43,057 bases of DNA from Paraburkholderia antibiotica (GTDB taxonomy: Bacteria > Pseudomonadota > Gammaproteobacteria > Burkholderiales > Burkholderiaceae), in contig NZ_JABBFZ010000034.1 in assembly GCF_012927125.1 (NCBI RefSeq), forward strand, positions 1 through 43,057, written 5' to 3'. Every line of letters begins with the position of its first letter. Position 1 is the stretch's first letter. Both the position numbers and the translations under genes were made by a program. The notes below the pieces were generated by a model. That model did not search any database and was not told the DNA's origin. It saw nothing but the letters and a program-made list of their open reading frames with translations. Shown here in pieces: positions 8,983 through 16,644 of this stretch.

Positions 8983-9033
8983 CCGCACCGCACTGCGATC
9001 CGACAATAAACGCCACTCCCCACTGAGCTAGCC

Positions 9034-10557
9034 ATGACCGTCATCAAACAGGAAGACCTGATCCAGAGCATCGCTGATTCGCTGCAATACATCAGCTACT
9101 ACCATCCGCTCGACTACATCGAAGCGCTCGGCCGCGCCTACGAGCTCGAACAGAGCCCGGCAGCGAAGGACGCGATCGCGCAGATCCTGACCAATAGCCG
9201 CATGTGCGCCGAAGGCAAGCGCCCGATCTGCCAGGACACCGGCATCGTCACGGTGTTCGTGAAGGTCGGTATGGACGTGCGTTGGGACGGTGCGACGATG
9301 AGCGTCACCGACATGATCAACGAAGGCGTGCGCCGCGGTTATCTGAACCCGGACAACGTGCTGCGCGCATCGATCGTGAGCCCGCCCGAAGGCGCGCGCA
9401 AGAACACCAGGGACAACACGCCGGCCGTGATCCACTACGAGATCGTGCCGGGCGACAAGGTCGACGTGCAGGTTGCGGCCAAGGGCGGCGGCTCGGAGAA
9501 CAAGTCGAAGTTCGCGATGCTGAACCCGTCGGACTCGATCGTCGACTGGATCCTGAAGACCGTGCCGACGATGGGCGCAGGCTGGTGCCCGCCGGGCATG
9601 CTCGGCATCGGCATCGGCGGCACGGCTGAAAAAGCGATGGTGATGGCGAAGGAATCGCTGATGGACCCGATCGATATTCAGGACGTGATCGCACGCGGCC
9701 CGAAGGACTGGATCGAAGAGCTGCGCGTCGAACTGCACGAGAAGGTCAACGCGCTCGGCATCGGCGCGCAGGGTCTCGGCGGTCTCGCCACCGTGCTCGA
9801 CGTGAAGATCATGGCCGCGCCGACGCACGCTGCGTCGAAGCCGGTCGCGATCATCCCGAACTGCGCGGCAACCCGTCACGCGCACTTCACGCTCGACGGC
9901 TCGGGCGTCGCCAAACTCGAAGCGCCGTCGCTCGACGCATGGCCGAAGGTTCAGTGGGAACCGGACACCGAGAAGAGCAAGCGCGTCGATCTGAACACGC
10001 TGACGCCTGAAGAAGTCGCATCGTGGGCGCCGGGCCAGACGTTGCTGCTGTCGGGCAAGATGCTGACGGGCCGCGACGCCGCACACAAGCGCATCGCCGA
10101 CATGCTCGCGAAGGGCGAGAAGCTGCCGGTCGACTTCACGAACCGCGTGATTTACTACGTCGGCCCGGTCGATCCAGTGCGCGACGAAGCGGTCGGCCCG
10201 GCAGGCCCGACCACCGCGACCCGCATGGACAAGTTCACCGAGACGATGCTCGCGCAAACAGGTCTCATTTCGATGATCGGCAAGGCCGAGCGCGGTCCGG
10301 TTGCGATCGAGGCGATCAAGAAGCACAAGGCCGCGTATCTGATGGCCGTCGGCGGTGCCGCGTACCTCGTGTCGAAGGCGATCCGCAGCGCCAAGGTGCT
10401 CGCGTTCGAAGACCTCGGCATGGAAGCGATCTACGAGTTCGACGTGCAGGATATGCCGGTGACGGTGGCCGTCGATTCGAACGGCACCTCCGTGCACCAG
10501 ACCGGCCCGAAGGAATGGCAGGCGAAGATCGGCAAGATTCCGGTCGCCACGGCCTGA
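9034..10557 (+). CDS. fumA: Class I fumarate hydratase (4Fe-4S)
   Basis: A 507-residue enzyme interconverting fumarate and L-malate in the TCA cycle. The N-terminal part matches the tartrate dehydratase alpha-like domain and the C-terminal part the beta-like domain (TRMDKFTE; KHKAAYLMAVGGAAYLVSKAI), fused as in class I fumarases. Cysteines placed to hold the labile 4Fe-4S cluster are C66 (ICQDTG), C185 (GAGWCPPG) and C277 (IPNCAATRH). The enzyme is iron-dependent and oxygen-sensitive, unlike class II FumC, and lies upstream of bacterioferritin. A strong terminator closes the unit. Confidence 0.96.
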   Translation: MTVIKQEDLIQSIADSLQYISYYHPLDYIEALGRAYELEQSPAAKDAIAQILTNSRMCAEGKRPICQDTGIVTVFVKVGMDVRWDGATMSVTDMINEGVRRGYLNPDNVLRASIVSPPEGARKNTRDNTPAVIHYEIVPGDKVDVQVAAKGGGSENKSKFAMLNPSDSIVDWILKTVPTMGAGWCPPGMLGIGIGGTAEKAMVMAKESLMDPIDIQDVIARGPKDWIEELRVELHEKVNALGIGAQGLGGLATVLDVKIMAAPTHAASKPVAIIPNCAATRHAHFTLDGSGVAKLEAPSLDAWPKVQWEPDTEKSKRVDLNTLTPEEVASWAPGQTLLLSGKMLTGRDAAHKRIADMLAKGEKLPVDFTNRVIYYVGPVDPVRDEAVGPAGPTTATRMDKFTETMLAQTGLISMIGKAERGPVAIEAIKKHKAAYLMAVGGAAYLVSKAIRSAKVLAFEDLGMEAIYEFDVQDMPVTVAVDSNGTSVHQTGPKEWQAKIGKIPVATA

Positions 10558-10596
10558 TACGTCGCCAAAGCCTGATCAAGCCTGTTAGCAGGTAAA

Positions 10597-10630
10597 GAAG
10601 CCGGGGCCGCGGTCCCGGCTTCTTTTTTTT
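10597..10630 (+). terminator. Strong intrinsic terminator after fumarase
   Basis: Nine-bp stem GAAGCCGGG/CCCGGCTTC with an 8-base GC-rich loop, followed by eight T residues at 10623-10630. It separates the fumarase unit from bacterioferritin. Confidence 0.92.
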
Positions 10631-10687
10631 GGTCGCGCGTCATGTCAAGCGAAGCCATAAACAATGCCAAAAGTTGTGTCTGTTTCC

Positions 10688-10716
10688 TTGGCTTTTTCAG
10701 GTGGGGCGTTTATTGT
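10688..10716 (+). promoter_or_regulatory. Possible sigma-70 promoter for bfr
   Basis: TTGGCT (10688-10693), 17-base spacer, TATTGT (10711-10716), ending 34 bases before the bfr start codon. Each hexamer matches the consensus at four of six positions, so this is tentative. Confidence 0.35.
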
Positions 10717-10750
10717 TGTTGAAAATTCAAGGTCCCCGAAAGGAAATAAC

Positions 10751-11230
10751 ATGCAAGGCGACAAGAAAGTCATCGAATATCTGAACGCCCAGCTCAAAAA
10801 CGAGCTGACCGCCATCAACCAGTACTTCCTGCACGCGCGGATGTACCGGCACTGGGGCCTCGAGAAGCTCGGCAAGCACGAATACGACGAGTCGATCGGC
10901 GAAATGAAGCATGCCGACATGCTGATCGAGCGCATTTTCATGCTCGACGGTCTGCCGAATCTGCAGGATCTGCACAAGCTGCTGATCGGTGAAGAAACCA
11001 AAGAAATTCTCGAATGCGATCTGAAGCTCGAGCAGATTTCGCAAAGCACCTGCAAGGAAGCGATTGTGTATTGCGAATCTGTTCGCGATTTCATTTCGCG
11101 CGAAATCTTCACCAGGATTCTCGACGACACCGAAGAACATATCGACTGGCTCGAAACGCAGATCGATCTGATCGACAAGGTCGGCATCCAGAACTATCAG
11201 CAAAGCGCGATGAGTTCGGTCGAATCCTGA
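10751..11230 (+). CDS. bfr: Bacterioferritin
   Basis: A 159-residue haem-containing iron-storage protein that assembles into a 24-subunit shell. Residues at the E. coli positions are present: E18, Y25, E51, M52 (haem ligand), H54, E94 and H130. Position 127, Glu in E. coli Bfr, is Thr here (DDTEEH), with Glu at 128 and 129. AAAGGAAA precedes ATG 10751 at good spacing; the reading frame continues upstream to 10664, but that extension lacks a ribosome site and would shift the conserved numbering. The partner ferredoxin gene bfd lies 1.3 kb downstream past murI. Confidence 0.96.
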   Translation: MQGDKKVIEYLNAQLKNELTAINQYFLHARMYRHWGLEKLGKHEYDESIGEMKHADMLIERIFMLDGLPNLQDLHKLLIGEETKEILECDLKLEQISQSTCKEAIVYCESVRDFISREIFTRILDDTEEHIDWLETQIDLIDKVGIQNYQQSAMSSVES

Positions 11231-11450
11231 TCGGACCGCGCCGAAGCATCCCGCGCGGCGGAAAAATCTGCCACTGATTCTGCCGCTGATCCGCGAGCGT
11301 AGCGCCACCACCACGTGCGCTACGCATTCACGCTAAAGCGTGCCGCGCGGGCGATATACTTGCGCACTTTCCAGCGAATTTCCCCGGGCGTATTTGCCGA
11401 TTCTCCGCCCTTGGCCGCAAAGCACCGCGTCGCGCACGTTTTCCTCATCT

Positions 11451-12338
11451 ATGCCCGCACATTCGCCGTCTCCGTCTGTCCGCTGTTTTGCCGCTGACGC
11501 CGCGTCACAGGCGCCGATCGGCATTTTCGATTCGGGGCTCGGCGGTTTGTCGGTATTGCGGGCGGTGCGCGCGCAGTTGCCCGACGAGGCGTTGCTGTAT
11601 GTCGCCGACTCGCTGTACGCGCCCTACGGCGAACGCGACGACGACTTCATCACCGACCGCACGCTCGCGATCGGCGCATGGCTGGTCGAGCGAGGCGCGA
11701 AAGCGCTGGTGGTCGCGTGCAACACCGCGACCGCGCAGTCGATCGCGCAGGTGCGCGAACAGCTGCCGATTCCGCTCATCGGCGTCGAACCGGGCATCAA
11801 ACCCGCCGCGTTGCAGTCGAAAAGCCGTGTCGCCGGCGTGCTGGCCACGCAAGCCACACTGCGCAGCGCGCGCTTCCAGGGACTGCTCGAACGTTATGCC
11901 GCCGATTGCCGTTTCCTGTGCCAACCGGGCCATGGGCTCGTGCAGGCGGTCGAGCGCTGCGACGTCGGCTCAGCCGAATTGCGCGCGCTGCTGCGCAGCT
12001 ATCTCGAACCGATGCTCGAAGCCGGCGCCGACACGCTGGTGCTCGGCTGCACCCACTACCCGTTTCTCGACGCGGCGATCCGCGACATCGTCGGCGAGCG
12101 ACTTGCGCTGATCGACACCAGCGTGGCGATCGCGCGCCAACTGGAGCGCGTGCTCGACCAGCACGGCCTGCGCGCCGCCGCACCGGCCGCCGCCACTGCA
12201 CTCCCGCGCTTCTATTCCACCGACGACGGCCTCCACCAGCAACAGCTCGCCGCGACGCTGCTACAGATCGAGGCGACGGTCGAACAGGTGCGGATCCCGT
12301 CGCGCCGCACGAGCGCACCGGATTCGCGGGCAGCCTGA
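11451..12338 (+). CDS. murI: Glutamate racemase
   Basis: A 295-residue cofactor-independent racemase making D-glutamate for peptidoglycan. Family marks: IFDSGLGGLSVL (D27), ADSLYAPYG (51-60), VACNTATAQ (catalytic C90), GVEPGIKPA (111-119) and LGCTHYPFL (catalytic C200). The start ATG 11451 gives a 20-residue N-terminal extension before the fold; earlier in-frame starts only add GC-rich sequence without family similarity. It sits between bfr and bfd. Confidence 0.95.
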   Translation: MPAHSPSPSVRCFAADAASQAPIGIFDSGLGGLSVLRAVRAQLPDEALLYVADSLYAPYGERDDDFITDRTLAIGAWLVERGAKALVVACNTATAQSIAQVREQLPIPLIGVEPGIKPAALQSKSRVAGVLATQATLRSARFQGLLERYAADCRFLCQPGHGLVQAVERCDVGSAELRALLRSYLEPMLEAGADTLVLGCTHYPFLDAAIRDIVGERLALIDTSVAIARQLERVLDQHGLRAAAPAAATALPRFYSTDDGLHQQQLAATLLQIEATVEQVRIPSRRTSAPDSRAA

Positions 12339-12505
12339 ACGCCCCGAAACCGGCACCAAAGCCGATTCAAACGCCGGCTCAAACACCGGACAACTCCAGC
12401 TCAATCCCCTCTCCCCCGCGCCTCCCAGCGCACGCCGGCTCCCCTTCCGGACACGGAAGCCCCTTCTAAGAGTCTGGTTTTGTTACAAAAAAACGCGCAG
12501 GGCGC

Positions 12506-12541
12506 TTGCCAAACGGCCCAAACAAAATGATAATAATTCGC
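12506..12541 (+). promoter_or_regulatory. bfd promoter with overlapping Fur box
   Basis: TTGCCA (12506-12511), a 17-base spacer and GATAAT (12529-12534) form a near-consensus sigma-70 promoter (five of six in each hexamer). The 19-base stretch 12523-12541 matches the Fur consensus GATAATGATAATCATTATC at 14 of 19 positions and covers the -10. Fe-Fur binding here would block RNA polymerase, giving bfd expression in low iron. Confidence 0.8.
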
Positions 12542-12566
12542 ATTAACGTTAGCTATCACCTCTGCC

Positions 12567-12827
12567 ATGATTGTCTGCGTCTGCAAATCCGTTTCCGATC
12601 GCACGATCCGCTCCTCGATTGCGGACGGCGTCGACTCGTTCGACGAGCTTCAGTTTGAGCTCGGCGTCGCTTCCTGCTGCGGCAAGTGCGAAGAGTCCGT
12701 GCGCGACGTCATGTTGCAAAGCGGTGTGTGCGCGAGCCGTTGCGGTGTCGGCGTGGTCGAACATCAGCACGTGCAGACCGTCGCACAGGTGGTGCAGGTC
12801 ACGTTCTACGAACGCAAGGCCGCCTGA
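12567..12827 (+). CDS. bfd: Bacterioferritin-associated ferredoxin
   Basis: An 86-residue [2Fe-2S] protein. In characterised systems Bfd passes electrons to the haem of bacterioferritin so that stored Fe3+ leaves as Fe2+. The four cluster ligands are in the usual places: C4 and C6 (MIVCVCKSVSD), C38 and C41 (SCCGKC). The protein is somewhat longer than typical Bfd (about 65-75), with a C-terminal tail holding further cysteines and VVEHQHVQTV. ATG 12567 lies just after the Fur-controlled promoter. Confidence 0.93.
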   Translation: MIVCVCKSVSDRTIRSSIADGVDSFDELQFELGVASCCGKCEESVRDVMLQSGVCASRCGVGVVEHQHVQTVAQVVQVTFYERKAA

Positions 12828-13049
12828 CTGAATCCCAAGGTTACGAAGCGCGGCGCAAGCCGCGTCCCATGTGTTTCGATGCCTCATGTTTGATGCACAT
12901 TTAATGTAGCGCTTAATGCGACATCGAATGTGCGGCGTATCTGCAATACTCCCGCAGTGCGTTCGCAGTACGTGTTATCTCACTGCCGTCAGCAAGCCAG
13001 TATTCGTACCAGCCAGCTACCCCGCTCACCTTGAAAAAAGGAGTTCGAG

Positions 13050-13112
13050 ATGGAATTGCTGATTGGTTTCGTTACTACCCTGTTCATTTCGCTGCTGATC
13101 TTCCGAACATGA
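13050..13112 (+). CDS. 20-residue hydrophobic mini-protein ahead of tonB
   Basis: Reading frame MELLIGFVTTLFISLLIFRT. AAGGAG at 13038-13043, inside an A-rich run, stands exactly 6 bases before ATG, a better ribosome site than that of tonB itself. The product would be one membrane helix of about 16 residues with a basic C-terminus. Its TGA overlaps the next ATG (ATGA at 13109-13112). It may act as a translated leader setting tonB translation, or be a genuine small membrane protein of the Ton complex; neither is proven. Confidence 0.6.
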   Translation: MELLIGFVTTLFISLLIFRT

Positions 13113-13159
13113 CGTTGTCCCGTCCAACACGCCGCCCCGGCGGCGCGCTGCCACATTGA
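13109..13159 (+). CDS. 16-residue mini-ORF coupling to tonB
   Basis: MTLSRPTRRPGGALPH, very basic and not membrane-like. It starts in a 4-base ATGA overlap with the preceding 20-residue frame and ends 2 bases before the tonB ATG. The arrangement suggests translational reinitiation carrying ribosomes from the strong upstream site to tonB, which lacks a good site of its own. It may have no function as a peptide. Confidence 0.4.
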   Translation: MTLSRPTRRPGGALPH

Positions 13160-13161
13160 CC

Positions 13162-13899
13162 ATGCAGGCACCGCAACCCGTTTCCGCCGGCGCTCCGCTG
13201 GCGTCGTCCCCCCGTCCGAATTCCCGTGCACTGACCGCCGTGGCCGCGGTCGCGGCGATTCACGTCGCGCTGCTCGCGGTCATCATGACGTTGCGCCAGG
13301 AGCCGGCCCAGGTCGCGCTCGAATCGCACGTGATGACGGCCGAACTGCTGCCGCCGGCCCCGGTTGCCGCGCCGGTCGCGCTGCAATCGGTCGCACCGCC
13401 GCCGCCCAGGCCGACGCCGCCGGTTCACACCCAGCCGAAGGTCCAGCCGAAGCCGACTCCGACGCCCAAGCCAACGCCGGCTCCGTTGCCGCAAGCCGAC
13501 GCACCGTCGCCGACGCCGGTCGCCGCACCCGATCCGACGCCGCCCGCGCCCGCCGCTCCGGCTGCGCCGCCTGCCGCCGCAGCACCCGCGATCGGCAGGC
13601 AGACCATGGAGATCAGCGCGCCGAAGAACGTGTCGCACCTCGATTGCAATATCGGCCAACCGGACTACCCGACGCTGTCGCGGCGTCGCGGCGAGAGCGG
13701 CACCGCGTACGTGCATTTCGTGGTCGGCCTGAGCGGCAAGCTCGAAGACATCGCGCTAAAGAAAAGCAGCGGCTTCAGCCGTCTTGACGACGCCGCGCTC
13801 GCCGCGGTGCGCGCGAGCGCCTGCAAGCCTTATCTCGAGAACGGCCAGCCGGTCAGGGCCGCCTATACCCAGCCTTTCAACTTCAATCTGACCGATTGA
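13162..13899 (+). CDS. tonB: TonB energy transducer
   Basis: A 245-residue protein linking the proton-motive force at ExbB-ExbD to outer-membrane TonB-dependent receptors for iron-siderophores and haem. Residues 1-23 are cytoplasmic, a single helix spans about 24-43 (LTAVAAVAAIHVALLAVIMT), a long Pro/Ala/Lys-rich periplasmic spacer covers about 66-150, and the TonB C-terminal domain covers about 165-245 (DYPTLSRRRGESGTAYVHF; SGFSRLDDAALAAVRASACKPY). ATG 13162 has no convincing ribosome site and probably depends on the two upstream mini-ORFs. exbB follows after 27 bases. Confidence 0.95.
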   Translation: MQAPQPVSAGAPLASSPRPNSRALTAVAAVAAIHVALLAVIMTLRQEPAQVALESHVMTAELLPPAPVAAPVALQSVAPPPPRPTPPVHTQPKVQPKPTPTPKPTPAPLPQADAPSPTPVAAPDPTPPAPAAPAAPPAAAAPAIGRQTMEISAPKNVSHLDCNIGQPDYPTLSRRRGESGTAYVHFVVGLSGKLEDIALKKSSGFSRLDDAALAAVRASACKPYLENGQPVRAAYTQPFNFNLTD

Positions 13900-13926
13900 A
13901 GCAGCTTTCAAAAACAAGGAATTGCA

Positions 13927-14655
13927 ATGCAAAACTACGGATTGGCGCACGTGTGGGCGCAAGGGGATTTCGTGACGCGCGGCATCGCGCTCGCGTTGTT
14001 GATCATGTCGGTGATGTCGTGGAGCGTGATCGTCGTTAAAGGCTGGAACGTGATTCGCCTGAAGCGTCTCACCAAAAACGCCGAACAGGCGTTCTGGCAT
14101 TCCGACGATCTCGCCGACGGCGTGAAGAAGCTCGGCGGCGGCGCATCGACGCCGCAGGACAACCCGTTCCTCGCGCTCGCGCTGTCGGGCCAGGAAGCGG
14201 CCGACCATCATCACCAGACGCAGCCGCATCTGCACGACCGCATGGACGTGTCGGACTGGGTCACGCGCTGCCTGAAGGACACGATGGACGAAAGCGTCGC
14301 ACGCATGCAGAGCGGCCTCGCGATTCTCGCGTCGATCGGCAGCACGGCGCCGTTCGTCGGTCTGTTCGGCACGGTGTGGGGCATCTATCACGCGCTGCTC
14401 GCGATCGGCGCGAGCGGCCAGTCGTCGATCGACCAGGTCGCCGGCCCGGTCGGCGAGGCGCTGATCATGACCGCCTTCGGCCTGTTCGTCGCGATTCCGG
14501 CGGTGCTCGGCTACAACGCGCTCACCCGTGCCAACAAGGCGATCGTCGCGAAGCTCTCCCGCTTCGCGCACGGCCTGCATGCGTTCTTCGTGACGGGCGC
14601 GCGCCTGTCGTCGAGCAAGCGCGACGGCCTGCGTCTCGCTACCCGCGCCAACTGA
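13927..14655 (+). CDS. exbB: ExbB (MotA/TolQ/ExbB proton channel)
   Basis: A 242-residue inner-membrane protein; with ExbD it forms the proton channel that powers TonB. Three helices are visible: about 19-38, about 136-158 (SGLAILASIGSTAPFVGLFGTVWGIYHAL, the family signature) and about 180-200 (EALIMTAFGLFVAIPAVLGYN). A large cytoplasmic loop lies between helices 1 and 2 and carries a His-rich patch (ADHHHQTQPHLHD) at about 96-108. AAGGAA precedes the ATG. Order tonB-exbB-exbD on one strand indicates an operon. Confidence 0.95.
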   Translation: MQNYGLAHVWAQGDFVTRGIALALLIMSVMSWSVIVVKGWNVIRLKRLTKNAEQAFWHSDDLADGVKKLGGGASTPQDNPFLALALSGQEAADHHHQTQPHLHDRMDVSDWVTRCLKDTMDESVARMQSGLAILASIGSTAPFVGLFGTVWGIYHALLAIGASGQSSIDQVAGPVGEALIMTAFGLFVAIPAVLGYNALTRANKAIVAKLSRFAHGLHAFFVTGARLSSSKRDGLRLATRAN

Positions 14656-14671
14656 TCGACGAGGCATTCCA

Positions 14672-15091
14672 ATGGCAATGAGCCCTTTTGCCGGAGACGA
14701 TGACGACGGCCTGATGAACGAGATCAACATGACGCCGCTCGTCGACGTCATGCTGGTTCTGCTGATCGTCTTCATGGTGACGATTCCGGTGATCCGCCAC
14801 GCGGTCAAGATCGATCTGCCGCACGCGAGCAGTCAGAAGGAAGACACCAAGCCCGCGCAGGTCACGGTCGCGATCGACGCGGACGGCAATGTTCTGTGGG
14901 ACAACGACAAGGTCGACGACGCGGCGCTCGCCGCGAAAATCGCGGCCGCCGCGCAGGCCAGCCCGCAGCCCGAGCTGCATCTCGACGCGGACCGCAAGGT
15001 GCCGTACGAGAAAGTCGCGCAGGTGATGTCGGCGGCCCAGGCCGGCGGCCTGACGAAGATCGGCTTCGTCACTCAGCCGACCGCGAAGTGA
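14672..15091 (+). CDS. exbD: ExbD biopolymer transport protein
   Basis: A 139-residue protein with one N-terminal helix and a periplasmic domain. NEINMTPLVDVMLVLLIVFMV holds the conserved membrane Asp (D25) that carries protons in ExbD/TolR. The periplasmic part (VTVAIDADGNVLWDN; ELHLDADRKVPYEKVAQVMSAAQ) matches the family. An in-frame ATG two codons later is an alternative start. The stop is followed by two terminator hairpins. Confidence 0.95.
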   Translation: MAMSPFAGDDDDGLMNEINMTPLVDVMLVLLIVFMVTIPVIRHAVKIDLPHASSQKEDTKPAQVTVAIDADGNVLWDNDKVDDAALAAKIAAAAQASPQPELHLDADRKVPYEKVAQVMSAAQAGGLTKIGFVTQPTAK

Positions 15092-15116
15092 CGCGAGCCT
15101 GCTGAAAACGTGAAAA

Positions 15117-15177
15117 AGCCCCTGAAACAGGGGCTCGAAAGTAAAAGGCCTTCATCGTCGGATGAAGGCCTTTTTTT
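15117..15177 (+). terminator. Double terminator after tonB-exbB-exbD
   Basis: First hairpin AGCCCCTG/CAGGGGCT with an AAA loop (15117-15135); second, a 13-bp stem AAAGGCCTTCATC/GATGAAGGCCTTT with a 4-base loop (15144-15173) running into T residues to 15177. The second is an excellent intrinsic terminator. Confidence 0.92.
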
Positions 15178-15207
15178 GTGCGCACTCGGCGCCTTCGGGC
15201 GGCGGGA

Positions 15208-15327
15208 TCATTTGCCATCGGCCGAAGACTGATGACTCATATCACCGCATGCGACGGCCGTGGTCGACACGGACAGCGCGGTCAGCCCTATCAGGCTCGC
15301 TATGATAGCGGCCATGAGTTTTCGCAT
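15208..15327 (-). CDS. 39-residue secreted peptide, unrecognised
   Basis: Starts MRKLMAAIIASLIGLTALSV and ends ACGDMSHQSSADGK. AAGGAG lies 6 bases before ATG 15327. The N-terminus is a classical signal peptide (Arg-Lys, hydrophobic core, TTAVA cleavage region), leaving about a dozen polar residues beginning at Cys. Cleavage after AVA by signal peptidase I is possible; AVAC could also serve as a poor lipobox. A plausible promoter (15355-15383) lies upstream. I know of no matching family. It is convergent with exbD and on the same strand as the LysR gene. Confidence 0.6.
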   Translation of the reverse strand: MRKLMAAIIASLIGLTALSVSTTAVACGDMSHQSSADGK

Positions 15328-15354
15328 AGGACGCTCCTTAGCGAAAGGGATTTC

Positions 15355-15383
15355 AATATATGCCTGTGTCCGCGCTCATACAA
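15355..15383 (-). promoter_or_regulatory. Possible promoter of the 39-residue peptide gene
   Basis: On the minus strand TTGTAT (15383-15378), a 17-base spacer and TATATT (15360-15355) end 27 bases before the start codon. The -10 matches five of six consensus bases; the -35 only three. Confidence 0.4.
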
Positions 15384-15505
15384 GCAAACGGCCATTGAAA
15401 GTAATGATGACAGGCCACGCTTAAATGCTAAAAACGATTTGCGCCGCGCGGGCCCGCGTTGCGGGTAGGCCCTCACGCGCGCTTTGAAACAAACGCATGA
15501 ACAGT

Positions 15506-16522
15506 TTATGAAGCGACTGCGGACGTTGCTGTTGCCGCGGCAGCGCCCGTAGACGCCGCCTGCCCCTTCGTCTTCCCGTCGTGCACCGGACATTCGCGCA
15601 TGATGTGTGTCCCCTCGTCCGGATCGAGCATCTCGACCAGATAGTCGACGAACGCGCGCACCGCCGGCACCATCCCCTGTCGCGACACGAACACCGCGTA
15701 CAGCTGCGGCGTCGGAAAACTCCAGCCCGGCATCACCGGTGACAACTGCCCCGCCCGCAATGCGGCACCGTACATCATCTCCGGCAGCGCGGCGATGCCG
15801 ACGCCGGCCAGCACCGCCTCGCGGATCGTCATCAGATCGGCGGTAACGAGGCGCGGCTCGTGTTCGTGTACGTGGCGCGTGCCGTCGGGCGAGATCAGGT
15901 TGTAGACGTGGCGGCCGTCGCTCGTCGGCACGTCGAGCGTTTCGAAACGGTTCAGATCGGCCGGCGTCAGCGGCGGCGCATTCTGCTGCAGCAGGCTCGG
16001 CGCGCCGACCAGCATCTGCTCGGTGCGCCACAACGGCCGCACGACGATGTTCGCGTTCTCCGGCGGATCGGAACGCACGCGCAACGCGACGTCGATCGCA
16101 TCCTCGAACAGGTCGACCACCCGGTTCGTCACGCGCATCACGACGCGGACTTCGGGATAGCGGTGCATGAACTCGGGCAGGATCGTCGACAGGATGGTCT
16201 GCGAGATCGTCACCGGCACGCTGACGCGCACCGTGCCGCGCGGCGACGAGCGCAGTTGCTGCACGACGTTGACCGCCGCCTGCGCCTCGCTCAGCATCGC
16301 CTGGCAATGCTGGTAGAACAGCTGGCCGGCCTCGGTCAGCGCGAGCTTGCGCGTCGAACGCTGCAACAGACGCACGCCGAGCGACGCCTCCAGCTCGGTG
16401 AGCCGGCGCGACAGACGCGACTTCGAAATGCCCAGCACCCGCTCGGCGGCGGAAAACCCGCCATGTTCGACGACCTGCGAAAAGTACATCAGGTCATTCA
16501 GATTGTGTGAATCGATCTTCAT
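15506..16522 (-). CDS. LysR-family transcriptional regulator
   Basis: A 338-residue regulator. The winged helix-turn-helix occupies about 1-65 (DLMYFSQVVEHGGFSAAERVLGISKSRLSRRLTELEASLGVRLL), followed by a linker helix and an effector domain at about 95-300. The last 25 residues are an Ala/Thr-rich tail. It is divergent from the pirin gene with 122 bases between the starts, the usual arrangement for a LysR regulator controlling its neighbour; the inducer is unknown. Confidence 0.93.
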   Translation of the reverse strand: MKIDSHNLNDLMYFSQVVEHGGFSAAERVLGISKSRLSRRLTELEASLGVRLLQRSTRKLALTEAGQLFYQHCQAMLSEAQAAVNVVQQLRSSPRGTVRVSVPVTISQTILSTILPEFMHRYPEVRVVMRVTNRVVDLFEDAIDVALRVRSDPPENANIVVRPLWRTEQMLVGAPSLLQQNAPPLTPADLNRFETLDVPTSDGRHVYNLISPDGTRHVHEHEPRLVTADLMTIREAVLAGVGIAALPEMMYGAALRAGQLSPVMPGWSFPTPQLYAVFVSRQGMVPAVRAFVDYLVEMLDPDEGTHIMRECPVHDGKTKGQAASTGAAAATATSAVAS

Positions 16523-16564
16523 CTCATCGTTCCATTAACAGAACAATCCATTGCTATCAGGCGG

Positions 16565-16593
16565 CTGGCACCTCGAAAAACGGTCCCTATAAT
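16565..16593 (+). promoter_or_regulatory. Probable promoter of the pirin gene
   Basis: CTGGCA (16565-16570), a 17-base spacer and a perfect TATAAT (16588-16593), 51 bases before the pirin start codon, within the LysR-pirin divergent region where a LysR binding site would be expected. Confidence 0.6.
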
Positions 16594-16644
16594 AGCTCCA
16601 CGTTTCAAAAATGACGCTATTCCCCATTTTTTGAGGTGATATTG

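Noticed and set aside
9028..10497. Minus-strand frame of 489 codons opposite fumarase
   Set aside because: Shadow of a well-conserved enzyme; no domain and no ribosome site.
10664..10750. In-frame N-terminal extension of bacterioferritin
   Set aside because: No ribosome site; ATG 10751 has one and gives the conserved residue numbering.
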